Both the position numbers and the translations under genes were made by a program. From NCBI GenBank assembly GCA_947456845.1, contig CANGUJ010000089.1, forward strand, positions 1-11,092: 11,092 nucleotides of DNA. The letters are read 5' to 3'. The DNA is from Burkholderiales bacterium (GTDB lineage: Bacteria > Pseudomonadota > Gammaproteobacteria > Burkholderiales > JAEUOS01). Positions 1 to 5,929 of this stretch are shown here, piece by piece. Under the pieces are notes generated by a model that did not search any database, was not told where the DNA came from, and was given only the letters and a program-made list of their open reading frames with translations. The first letter of the stretch is position 1; every line of letters starts with the position of its first letter.

Positions 1-158
1 CCAGCGACCAGTACAACCACTTTGCCGAGGCCTGCCGTTGCTTCGGCTTTCGCGCATCGCGCGGGTCGGACTACCACGGCCCCGGCGAAAGCCGCGTCGA
101 CCCGGGCACCCTGCCGCCGCTGCCGTCCGACCTCACGCCCGTGTGGCACGACTGGTAG
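1..158 (+). CDS. PHP-domain phosphoesterase (Rnm/TrpH-like), C-terminal fragment
   Basis: Only the last 51 complete codons (3-155) plus the TAG stop at 156-158 are in the window; the start lies upstream. The fragment ends in the pattern ASRGSDYHGPGE...LPPL...VWHDW. RGSDYHGP matches the last metal-binding motif of PHP-domain proteins (GSDxH, with Asp and His as ligands), and the short Trp-containing tail is typical of the Rnm/TrpH (YciV) group. Known members hydrolyse 3',5'-nucleoside bisphosphates or trim the 5' ends of small RNAs and rRNA in the cytoplasm. The next gene starts only 5 bases after the stop and is a YciO homologue. The same rnm-yciO adjacency is known in E. coli, which supports both calls and implies co-transcription. 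The catalytic N-terminal part cannot be checked here. Confidence 0.82.
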   Translation, partial: SDQYNHFAEACRCFGFRASRGSDYHGPGESRVDPGTLPPLPSDLTPVWHDW

Positions 159-162
159 GCCG

Positions 163-798
163 ATGGCCCAGTTCTTCGCCATTCATCCTACCCATCCGCA
201 GGCGCGCCTGATCGCGCAGGCGGCCGACGTGGTGCGCGGCGGCGGGGTGATCGTCTATCCGACCGACTCCTGCTACGCGCTGGGCTGCCACATCGGCGAC
301 AAGGACGCCGCCCTGCGCCTGCGGCGCATCCGCCAGGTCGACGAGACGCATCACTTCACGCTGGTGTGCCGCGACCTCTCGGAAATCGGCAACTTCGCCA
401 AGGTGGACAACACCCAGTACCGCATGCTCAAGGCCGCCACGCCGGGTGCCTACACCTTCATCCTCGAGGCCACCAGGGAATTGCCGCGCCGGCTCGCCCA
501 TCCGAAGCGGCGCACCATCGGGCTGCGCATTCCCGACCATGTGATCGCCCAGGCGCTGCTCGAGGCATTGGGCGAACCCCTGCTGTCGACCACGCTGCTT
601 CTGCCCGGCATCGAGGACCCGCTCAACGACGCCGAAGACATCCGCGACCGCCTCGGCAGGCAGGTCGACCTGGTGATCGACGGGGGCGCCTGCGGCCTGT
701 CGCCCACCACGGTGGTCGACATGACCGACGAGCTGCCGCGGGTGGTTCGCTCGGGCGCCGGTTCGCTGTCCGACATCGGGCTCGCTGAGGCCCGCTGA
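163..798 (+). CDS. yciO: YciO-type Sua5/YrdC/TsaC-family protein
   Basis: A 211-residue cytoplasmic protein of the Sua5/YrdC fold. The ATG at 163 is chosen although the frame is open further upstream: it follows the previous stop by 4 bases, and the family N-terminus (MAQFFAIHP...) begins here. Visible landmarks are GGGVIVYPTDSCYALGC at 27-42, KRRTIGLRIPDH at 115-126, LSTTLLLPG at 141-149 and SPTTVVDMTD near 180-189. TsaC/Sua5 enzymes make threonylcarbamoyl-AMP for tRNA t6A37. They carry STSAN where this protein has STTLL, which is the YciO pattern. Automatic annotation would call it L-threonylcarbamoyladenylate synthase, but YciO proteins are a distinct paralogue group and should not be assumed to provide essential t6A synthesis. 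Length matches YciO (about 206 aa in E. coli). It is probably co-transcribed with the upstream PHP gene. Its stop codon falls inside a 10-bp tandem duplication. Confidence 0.9.
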   Translation: MAQFFAIHPTHPQARLIAQAADVVRGGGVIVYPTDSCYALGCHIGDKDAALRLRRIRQVDETHHFTLVCRDLSEIGNFAKVDNTQYRMLKAATPGAYTFILEATRELPRRLAHPKRRTIGLRIPDHVIAQALLEALGEPLLSTTLLLPGIEDPLNDAEDIRDRLGRQVDLVIDGGACGLSPTTVVDMTDELPRVVRSGAGSLSDIGLAEAR

Positions 799-802
799 GG
801 CC
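783..802 (+). repeat. 10-bp perfect tandem duplication at the yciO stop
   Basis: CGCTGAGGCC occurs twice head-to-tail (783-792 and 793-802). Because 10 is not a multiple of three, the second copy is read in a shifted frame and supplies the TGA stop of yciO (796-798). With one copy the frame would run on across the promoter and start of the next gene. Confidence 0.85.
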
Positions 803-825
803 GGCCAGGGCGCGCCAAGACCGTT

Positions 826-834
826 TGATACACT
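826..834 (+). promoter_or_regulatory. Candidate extended -10 promoter of the M50 protease gene
   Basis: TGATACACT reads as an extended -10 element (TG, one base, then TACACT at 829-834). Transcription would start about 7 bases later, near 840-842, while the ATG is at 843. The mRNA would then be leaderless or nearly so, and no Shine-Dalgarno-like sequence is visible before this ATG. The call rests on the pattern only; the -35 region is not convincing. Confidence 0.5.
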
Positions 835-842
835 GACTCCCG

Positions 843-1505
843 ATGAATCCATCGCTGATCCAGGCCATCGCCTACGGTGCCATTCCGGTGCTTCTGGCCA
901 TCACGCTGCATGAAGTCGCGCACGGCTACGCTGCAAAGCACTACGGCGACCCGACCGCCGCCACACTGGGCCGCCTGAGCCTCAATCCCTTGCGTCATGT
1001 GGACCTGATCGGCACCATCGTCATGCCGCTCCTGCTGATTTTCCTGACCAGCGGCGCCTTCGTGTTCGGTTACGCCAAGCCGGTGCCGGTGGACAGCCGC
1101 AACCTGCGCCGCCCCAAGCAGGACATGCTGTGGGTCGCCTTCGCCGGCCCGGCATCCAACCTTGTCATGGCTGTCCTGTGGGGCCTGACCGCGCTGGTGC
1201 TGGCCAGCATGGGTGTGCGCGAGGAGTTTTTCATCAAGATGACCCAGGTCGGTGTGCTGGTCAACCTCGTGATGGCAGCGCTCAACCTGTTTCCCTTGCC
1301 GCCGCTCGATGGCGGCCGCATGCTGGTAGCGGTGCTGCCGTACCCGCAGGCGAAGGCTGTTGCGCGCATCGAACCCTATGGCTTTTTCGTCGTGCTGCTG
1401 CTGGCCGCCACCCAGGTGCTCGAGTACTGGATGCGCCCGGTGCTGGCCGTGATGGAAACCGGCCTCGGCTGGATTCTGCGGCCGCTCGCCATGCTGCTTT
1501 CCTAG
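843..1505 (+). CDS. Site-2 protease family (M50) intramembrane zinc metalloprotease
   Basis: A 220-residue inner-membrane protein of the compact site-2 protease type. The zinc motif HEVAH lies at 23-27 (His23 and His27 ligands, Glu24 catalytic) inside the first hydrophobic helix. The third ligand is Asp156 in NLFPLPPLDGGRM (148-160), the NPDG-like motif of the family. Further hydrophobic segments at about 56-77, 98-121, 134-150 and 176-193 give a polytopic protein. No PDZ or CBS domain is present, so it is the minimal form, not RseP. Members cut single-pass membrane substrates, but the substrate of this subgroup is not known. The ATG at 843 is preceded by an extended -10 element and has no Shine-Dalgarno sequence. 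trpS starts 13 bases after its stop, so the two are probably read together. Confidence 0.94.
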   Translation: MNPSLIQAIAYGAIPVLLAITLHEVAHGYAAKHYGDPTAATLGRLSLNPLRHVDLIGTIVMPLLLIFLTSGAFVFGYAKPVPVDSRNLRRPKQDMLWVAFAGPASNLVMAVLWGLTALVLASMGVREEFFIKMTQVGVLVNLVMAALNLFPLPPLDGGRMLVAVLPYPQAKAVARIEPYGFFVVLLLAATQVLEYWMRPVLAVMETGLGWILRPLAMLLS

Positions 1506-1518
1506 AAGACTCTCGACA

Positions 1519-2724
1519 ATGTTCGCCCAACGCGTTCTCTCCGGCATGCGCCCCACCGGCGCACTGCATCTCGGCCATTACCACGGCGTGCTCAAGAACT
1601 GGGCGCGTCTGCAGGACGAGTATCCGTGTTTCTTTTTCGTCGCCGACTGGCACGCCCTGACCACGCATTACGACGATGTGCACATCATCGGCCGCAACAC
1701 GCATGAAATGGTGATCGACTGGCTGGCCGCCGGCATCGACCCGGCCAAGTCGGTGCTGTTCGTGCAAAGCCAGGTGCCGCAGCATGCCGAACTGCACCTG
1801 CTGCTCTCGATGATGGCGCCGCTGTCGTGGCTGGAACGGGTGCCCACCTACAAGGACCAGCAGGAAAAGCTCGCCGAGAAGGACTTGACCACCTACGGCT
1901 TCCTTGGCTACCCGCTCCTGCAGGCGGCCGACATCCTGATCTATCGCGCCCAGCATGTCCCGGTGGGCGAGGACCAGGTGCCGCACGTGGAGTTCACCCG
2001 CGAGGTGGCGCGCCGCTTCAACCATCTGTACGGCAAGGAGCCGGGCTACGAGCAAAAGGCGCAGGACGCCATCAAGAAACTCGCCAGCAAGTACGCGCGC
2101 CGCTACAAGGAACTGCGCGACCGTTACCAGGAGCAGGGTGACCCCGGCGCGCTGGAAGCGGCCCGCGCGCTGCTGGCCGAGTCGTCCGGCCTGTCGCGGG
2201 AAGACCGCGAGCGCCTCTCCGGCTATCTCGAGGGCGGCGGCAAGGTCATCCTCGCCGAGCCGCAGGCGCTGCTTACCGCGGCATCGCGGATGCCGGGGCT
2301 GGATGGGCAGAAGATGTCCAAGTCCTATGGCAACACCATCGCGCTGCGCGAAGACGCCAAGTCGCTCGAGAAGAAAATCCGCACCATGCCCACCGACCCG
2401 GCGCGCGTCCGCCGCACCGACCCGGGCAATCCCGACAAGTGCCCGGTCTGGGACCTGCACCAGGTGTATTCCAGCGATGCCACCCGAGCCTGGGTGCGCC
2501 AGGGCTGCACCAGCGCCGGCATCGGCTGCATCGAGTGCAAGCAGCCGGTGATCGAGGCGGTGCTGCGCGAGCAGGGGCCGATGCTGGAGCGCGCTCAGCA
2601 ATACATAGACAAGCCGTCGCTGGTGACCGACATCCTCGAGGATGGGCGCCAGAAGGCCGCCGCCCAGGCCGAGGAGACCATGCGCGACGTGCGCGACGCC
2701 ATGGGGCTGGGACGCGGCGGCTAG
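1519..2724 (+). CDS. trpS: Tryptophanyl-tRNA synthetase, long form with Cys cluster
   Basis: Charges tRNA-Trp with tryptophan using ATP (class Ic synthetase, cytoplasmic dimer). The class I signatures are HLGH at 17-20 and KMSKS at 265-269, preceded by MPGLDGQ. It has 401 residues against 334 in E. coli. The excess is an insert of about 70 residues (roughly 174-243, charged and helical, rich in Arg/Glu/Ala) between the Rossmann fold and the KMSKS loop. The C-terminal domain carries four cysteines, Cys308, Cys330, Cys337 and Cys340, spaced C-x21-C-x6-C-x2-C. This closely resembles the [4Fe-4S] site of Thermotoga maritima TrpRS. The ATG at 1519 has only a weak upstream AGAAGA (1504-1509) and follows the protease stop by 13 bases. 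No T-box or trp leader is visible. The identity is secure; the metal site is inferred from spacing. Confidence 0.98.
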   Translation: MFAQRVLSGMRPTGALHLGHYHGVLKNWARLQDEYPCFFFVADWHALTTHYDDVHIIGRNTHEMVIDWLAAGIDPAKSVLFVQSQVPQHAELHLLLSMMAPLSWLERVPTYKDQQEKLAEKDLTTYGFLGYPLLQAADILIYRAQHVPVGEDQVPHVEFTREVARRFNHLYGKEPGYEQKAQDAIKKLASKYARRYKELRDRYQEQGDPGALEAARALLAESSGLSREDRERLSGYLEGGGKVILAEPQALLTAASRMPGLDGQKMSKSYGNTIALREDAKSLEKKIRTMPTDPARVRRTDPGNPDKCPVWDLHQVYSSDATRAWVRQGCTSAGIGCIECKQPVIEAVLREQGPMLERAQQYIDKPSLVTDILEDGRQKAAAQAEETMRDVRDAMGLGRGG

Positions 2725-2729
2725 CCGCC
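2716..2729. repeat. 14-bp perfect palindrome across the trpS stop codon
   Basis: GGCGGCTAGCCGCC is its own reverse complement and contains the trpS TAG (2722-2724) at its centre. No T-run follows, so it is not a classical terminator. It may simply reflect GC-rich coding sequence meeting a stop codon. Confidence 0.7.
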
Positions 2730-2735
2730 CGCCGA

Positions 2736-2750
2736 GCGGCTGCCTGCCGC
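2736..2750 (+). promoter_or_regulatory. Small hairpin abutting the ribosome binding site of the GNAT gene
   Basis: GCGGC (2736-2740) and GCCGC (2746-2750) can pair around a TGCCT loop. The stem ends exactly where the Shine-Dalgarno AGGA begins (2751-2754), with the ATG at 2759. Such a stem could modulate initiation or help reinitiation by ribosomes leaving trpS. The stem is only 5 bp, so the functional reading is weak. Confidence 0.35.
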
Positions 2751-2758
2751 AGGACACC

Positions 2759-3322
2759 ATGCACAGCGAAACCCCGCTCCGGAAACTTCTCGTCCGGCCC
2801 TCCAGGGCGGCCGACGTGGCCGCCATCGCCGAGATCTACGGTTACCATGTGCTCAACGGGCTGGCCTCGTTCGAACTGATGGCGCCTTCGGTGGACGAGA
2901 TCGCCAAGCGCCGCGCCGACGTGATCGGCCGCAGTTTTCCCTACCTGGTGGCTGAACTCGACGGCAAGGTCGTCGGCTATGCCTATGCCAGCCTGTATCG
3001 AACCCGGCCGGCCTATCGCTTCACCCTCGAGGACTCGGTGTACATCCACAAGGACCATGCCGGCCGCGGCGTCGGCAAGGCGCTGCTGGAGGCGCTGATC
3101 GAGGCCTGCGCGCGGGCCGGCTGCCGGCAACTGGTGGCGGTGATCGGCGACTCCGCCAACAAGGGCTCCATCGGCCTGCACGCCGCGTGCGGCTTCAAGC
3201 GCACCGGCACCCTCAGGGCGGTGGGCTTCAAGTTCGGTCGCTGGGTCGACAGCGTGATCATGCAGCGCGCCGTCGGTGAGGGGGGGCGCACCCTGCCGCC
3301 GGAGGGCAGCGGCGGCAGGTAA
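2759..3322 (+). CDS. GNAT N-acetyltransferase, phosphinothricin/methionine-sulfoximine type
   Basis: A 187-residue acetyl-CoA-dependent GNAT acetyltransferase resembling the Pat/MnaT group, which acetylates the amino group of phosphinothricin, methionine sulfoximine or methionine sulfone. It opens with VRPSRAADVAAIAEIYGYHVLNG (12-34). The acetyl-CoA pyrophosphate loop is seen in VYIHKDHAGRGVGKALL (94-110), and the C-terminal half has GSIGLHAACGFKRTGTL (136-152) and GRWVDSVIMQR (160-170). The ATG at 2759 is preferred because AGGA lies 4 bases upstream; earlier codons in frame are inside trpS. It follows the trpS stop by 34 bases and is likely in the same transcript. The last 15 residues (Gly/Pro/Arg-rich) extend past the usual fold and coincide with a strong inverted repeat. 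The true substrate cannot be told from sequence. Confidence 0.9.
   Translation: MHSETPLRKLLVRPSRAADVAAIAEIYGYHVLNGLASFELMAPSVDEIAKRRADVIGRSFPYLVAELDGKVVGYAYASLYRTRPAYRFTLEDSVYIHKDHAGRGVGKALLEALIEACARAGCRQLVAVIGDSANKGSIGLHAACGFKRTGTLRAVGFKFGRWVDSVIMQRAVGEGGRTLPPEGSGGR
3293..3318 (+). repeat. 8-bp perfect stem-loop at the end of the GNAT gene
   Basis: CTGCCGCC (3293-3300) and GGCGGCAG (3311-3318) are perfect reverse complements around a 10-base loop, ending one base before the TAA stop. There is no T-tract, so intrinsic termination is unlikely. It could act as an mRNA 3' stabiliser or as part of the structured region that continues to 3374. Confidence 0.5.
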
Positions 3323-3374
3323 TGCCGCGCGCCGGCTGGTTCGGCAGCGGGTAAATCGCCGTTCCGCGCGGCAT
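3322..3374 (+). repeat. 10-bp inverted repeat in the ybiT upstream region
   Basis: ATGCCGCGCG (3322-3331) is exactly the reverse complement of CGCGCGGCAT (3365-3374), separated by 33 bases. It occupies the gene-free 118 bases between the GNAT stop and the ABC-F start at 3441. It could be an operator pair, a terminator-like fold without T-tract, or part of a 5' leader of the ABC-F mRNA. Confidence 0.5.
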
Positions 3375-3440
3375 CGATGTCCCGGCGCCGCGGGCCTGCC
3401 GCCCGCCGTGTTCCATTTTCGATAAAGGTCGTGTTTCACC

Positions 3441-5045
3441 ATGCTTTCCACCGCGAATATCAGCATCCAGTTCGGCGCCAAGCCGCTGTTCGAAAACGTC
3501 AACGTCAAGTTCGCCGACGGCAACCGCTACGGCCTGATCGGCGCCAACGGCAGCGGCAAATCCACCTTCATGAAGATTCTCGGCGGCGACCTCGAGCAGA
3601 GTACCGGCGAGGTCATGCTCGCGCCGGGCGTGCGCCTGGGCAAGTTGAAGCAGGACCAGTTCGCCTATGAGGACGAGCGGGTGCTGGACGTGGTGATGCA
3701 GGGCCATGTGGAAATGTGGAAGGCCATGACCGAGCGCGACGCGATCTATGCCAACCCGGACGCCACCGACGACGACTACATGCACGCCGCCGAACTCGAA
3801 TCCAGGTACGCCGAATACGGCGGCTACGACGCCGAGTCGCGCGCCGGCAGCCTCCTGCTGGGCGCCGGCATCGAGGAGAAATTCCACACCGGCCCGATGC
3901 GCGAAGTGGCGCCCGGCTGGAAGCTGCGGGTGCTCCTGGCCCAGGCGCTGTTCTCCAAGCCCGACGTGCTGCTGCTCGATGAGCCCACCAACAACCTGGA
4001 CATCAACTCGATCCGCTGGCTGGAGGAGGTGCTGAACGCCTACGACAGCACCATGATCATCATCAGCCATGACCGCCACTTCCTGAACCAGGTGTGCACC
4101 CACATGGCCGACCTGGACTACAACCAGATCAAGATCTACCCCGGCAATTACGACGACTTCATGCTCGCCTCGACCCAGGCGCGCGCGCTGATCGCGGCGG
4201 CCAATGCCAAGACCAAGGAGCGCATCGCCGAATTGCAGGAATTCGTGCGTCGCTTCTCGGCCAACAAGTCCAAGGCGCGCCAGGCCACCTCGCGCCAGAA
4301 GCAGATCGAGAAGATCAAGGTCGAGGACATGAAGCCCTCGTCGCGCCAGAACCCGTACATCCGCTTCGAGGAAGGCAAGAAGCTGTTCCGCCAGGCGCTG
4401 GTGGTCGAGGACCTGTCCTTCACCTATCCGGGCGCCGCCGCGCCGGTGCTCAAGAGGGCTAGTTTCTCCATCGATGCCGGCGAGCGGGTGGCGGTGATCG
4501 GCGCCAACGGCGTGGGCAAGACCACGCTGATGCGCTGCCTGGCCGGCGACCTGTCGCTTTCGACCGGCACGCTCAAGTGGGCCGAGAACGCCAAGGTCGG
4601 CTACATGCCGCAGGATCCTGCCGCCGAATTCGAGCGCGACATGGACCTGGCGACCTGGATGAGCCACTGGAAGGGCCCCGACCACGACGACCAGATCGTG
4701 CGTGCCACCCTGGGCCGCCTGCTCTTCACCGGCGACGACGGCAGGAAGTCGGTCAAGGTGCTCTCGGGCGGCGAAAAGAACCGCATGCTCTACGGCAAGC
4801 TGATGCTCACCTCGCCCAACGTGATGCTCATGGACGAGCCGACCAACCACATGGACATGGAGTCCATCGAGTCGCTGCAGATCGGCCTGGAGAAGTATCC
4901 AGGCACGCTGATGTTCGTGTCGCATGACCGCGAGTTCGTCAGTTCGCTGGCGAATCGCATCATCGAGATCAAGGCGGGTGGCGAGATTGTCGACTTCCAC
5001 GGCAGCTACGACGACTACCTGCACGCGCAAGGCATCGAGGTATGA
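3441..5045 (+). CDS. ybiT: ABC-F ATPase, YbiT group
   Basis: A soluble 534-residue twin-ATPase protein with no membrane domain, of the ABC-F family that binds the ribosomal E site and adjusts translation. Landmarks: first Walker A GANGSGKST (34-42), first Walker B LLLDEPTNNLD (177-187), switch His210, interdomain linker about 240-310 (rich in Lys/Arg/Gln), second Walker A GANGVGKTT (354-362), second signature LSGGEKNR (441-448), second Walker B MLMDEPTNHMD (462-472) and His495. The first signature is VAPGWK (156-161) instead of LSGG, as in E. coli YbiT. The very conserved start (FGAKPLFENVNVKF) and the ending DDYLHAQGIEV also match that group closely. The ATG at 3441 has AAAGG at 3424-3428, 12 bases away. 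The upstream gap carries inverted repeats. A second ABC-F gene lies 2.8 kb downstream on the other strand. Confidence 0.95.
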   Translation: MLSTANISIQFGAKPLFENVNVKFADGNRYGLIGANGSGKSTFMKILGGDLEQSTGEVMLAPGVRLGKLKQDQFAYEDERVLDVVMQGHVEMWKAMTERDAIYANPDATDDDYMHAAELESRYAEYGGYDAESRAGSLLLGAGIEEKFHTGPMREVAPGWKLRVLLAQALFSKPDVLLLDEPTNNLDINSIRWLEEVLNAYDSTMIIISHDRHFLNQVCTHMADLDYNQIKIYPGNYDDFMLASTQARALIAAANAKTKERIAELQEFVRRFSANKSKARQATSRQKQIEKIKVEDMKPSSRQNPYIRFEEGKKLFRQALVVEDLSFTYPGAAAPVLKRASFSIDAGERVAVIGANGVGKTTLMRCLAGDLSLSTGTLKWAENAKVGYMPQDPAAEFERDMDLATWMSHWKGPDHDDQIVRATLGRLLFTGDDGRKSVKVLSGGEKNRMLYGKLMLTSPNVMLMDEPTNHMDMESIESLQIGLEKYPGTLMFVSHDREFVSSLANRIIEIKAGGEIVDFHGSYDDYLHAQGIEV

Positions 5046-5104
5046 GCGCGCGGCCTCCCGGACCCCGACGGCACGACCGGGTCGCGAAATCGGAGTAAGG
5101 TGCC

Positions 5105-5117
5105 GGGGTTGCACCCC
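5105..5117 (+). repeat. Small hairpin before the helical-protein gene
   Basis: GGGGT (5105-5109) and ACCCC (5113-5117) pair around TGC. It lies in the 103-base gap between ybiT and the next gene, about 20 bases before its Shine-Dalgarno sequence (AAGGAGA, 5137-5143). It is too short to call a terminator. Confidence 0.3.
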
Positions 5118-5148
5118 AGGTTTCGGCCATCAACCCAAGGAGACGCGC

Positions 5149-5823
5149 ATGATCAAGTCGGGCATCGACCAGGAAGCGATGATCAAGATGTTTTCCGAAG
5201 CCAGCGCCCGCCAGGGCGAGGCGCTTCGCCAGGCGGTGGGCGATGCCACGCTCAAGGCCCTGCAGGGTCGCGAACTGACGCTGGCCAACATTCGGAGCGT
5301 GATCAAGACCGTCACCCAGGCCGCCTCGGCCGGTGCGGCGCAGAACCCGGCCCCGGCGATCGATGTCGAGGCCATGCTCACCAACGCCTTTGCCGGCATG
5401 GACGCGGCTCTCTTGCAGGCGGTGGAAGCCAACCGCAAGGCGCTCGAACAGTTTGTTTCGCAAGGCGTGGGCGTGCAGCAGGCGCAGATGAAGGCCGCGC
5501 TTGCCAACCTGGAGAAGATGGAAGACACCTTCTTCGCCACCGTTTCCAAGGCGGCCGAGTCGATGAGCGGCCATTTGAAGGGCCCGTGGGAACACGTGCT
5601 CTCGGCCATGAAGATGCAGGGCACCGCCACCGGCTCGCAGGCGCACCAGACCGTCGAGCAGATCATGGTGCAGGCGCAAAAGGCCATGCGCGAGGGCCGC
5701 GCCTCGTCCATGAAGGCCGCCCAGGCCATGATGGACAGCTACGCCGCGCTGGTCTCCGGGGTGCTGATCGGCATGTCCGAAGGCATCACCAAGGGCGGCG
5801 CGGCCACGAAGTCCCGCAAGTAG
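5149..5823 (+). CDS. Uncharacterised Met/Ala-rich helical protein, phasin-like in composition
   Basis: 224 residues, start ATG at 5149 with a strong Shine-Dalgarno AAGGAGA (5137-5143). No enzyme motif, signal peptide or metal site is visible. The protein has no cysteine, one tryptophan and 16 methionines, and is dominated by Ala, Gln, Lys and Glu. Nearly the whole length is predicted helix by eye, with a break around the Ala/Pro-rich stretch SAGAAQNPAPAID (61-73). The C-terminal helix (about 190-210) is more hydrophobic and ends in a basic tail, KSRK. Composition and layout resemble phasins and other amphipathic granule- or lipid-binding proteins, but no phasin signature can be claimed. Orthologues in related Rhodocyclales seem likely (inference). 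It follows ybiT by 103 bases and is apparently monocistronic. The function is unknown. Confidence 0.8.
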   Translation: MIKSGIDQEAMIKMFSEASARQGEALRQAVGDATLKALQGRELTLANIRSVIKTVTQAASAGAAQNPAPAIDVEAMLTNAFAGMDAALLQAVEANRKALEQFVSQGVGVQQAQMKAALANLEKMEDTFFATVSKAAESMSGHLKGPWEHVLSAMKMQGTATGSQAHQTVEQIMVQAQKAMREGRASSMKAAQAMMDSYAALVSGVLIGMSEGITKGGAATKSRK

Positions 5824-5830
5824 TTTGCCT

Positions 5831-5843
5831 GCGACGGGGTCGC
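5831..5843 (+). repeat. Short GC hairpin after the helical-protein gene
   Basis: GCGAC (5831-5835) and GTCGC (5839-5843) pair around GGG, 8 bases after the stop at 5823. No U-tract follows, so at most it is a weak or factor-assisted 3' end structure. Confidence 0.3.
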
Positions 5844-5877
5844 CGCACGGCTTGAAGGGCTTCCGCGAATTTTGAAT

Positions 5878-5911
5878 TGACTGGAAAAAACTCACGAGTT
5901 TTTTCTAGTCA
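5878..5911. promoter_or_regulatory. 34-bp near-perfect palindrome, putative operator of the AAA+ ATPase gene
   Basis: The left arm TGACTGGAAAAAACTC (5878-5893) and right arm GAGTTTTTTCTAGTCA (5896-5911) are reverse complements around AC. The only mismatch is G5883 opposite T5906, which would be a G-U pair in RNA. Each arm carries a six-base A/T tract. It ends 2 bases before a TAGAAT -10 box and so covers the -35 position of the ATPase promoter. This suggests an operator for a dimeric regulator. The alternative is a terminator for the preceding gene, but the stem is AT-rich and has no separate U-tract after it. Confidence 0.7.
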
Positions 5912-5913
5912 GG

Positions 5914-5919
5914 TAGAAT
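5914..5919 (+). promoter_or_regulatory. Candidate -10 box of the AAA+ ATPase gene
   Basis: TAGAAT differs from the sigma70 -10 consensus at one base. The start point would be near 5926, only about 4 bases before the ATG at 5930, and no Shine-Dalgarno sequence is present: again a leaderless arrangement. The -35 position (5891-5896, CTCACG) is poor and lies inside the palindrome, which fits regulated rather than constitutive transcription. Confidence 0.5.
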
Positions 5920-5929
5920 TTTGCGGACT

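Noticed and set aside
450..1556. 368-codon reverse frame under yciO and the M50 gene
   Set aside because: Antisense shadow. Both forward genes carry family motifs and their own starts, and this translation shows none.
3258..5114. 618-codon open frame on the reverse strand across ybiT
   Set aside because: It is the complement of a strongly conserved ABC-F gene in high-GC DNA. Its translation is low-complexity (runs of H, V, G, A, R) with no domain, and it lacks a ribosome binding site.
5879..5910. Palindrome before the ATPase gene read as an intrinsic terminator
   Set aside because: The T-run is inside an AT-rich stem rather than after a GC-rich one, and the stem abuts a good -10 box, so an operator reading fits better. 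A minor termination role is not excluded.
5921..5929. TTG at 5921 as the ATPase start
   Set aside because: It would lie at or before the likely transcription start, has no Shine-Dalgarno sequence and adds only three residues; the ATG at 5930 is simpler.
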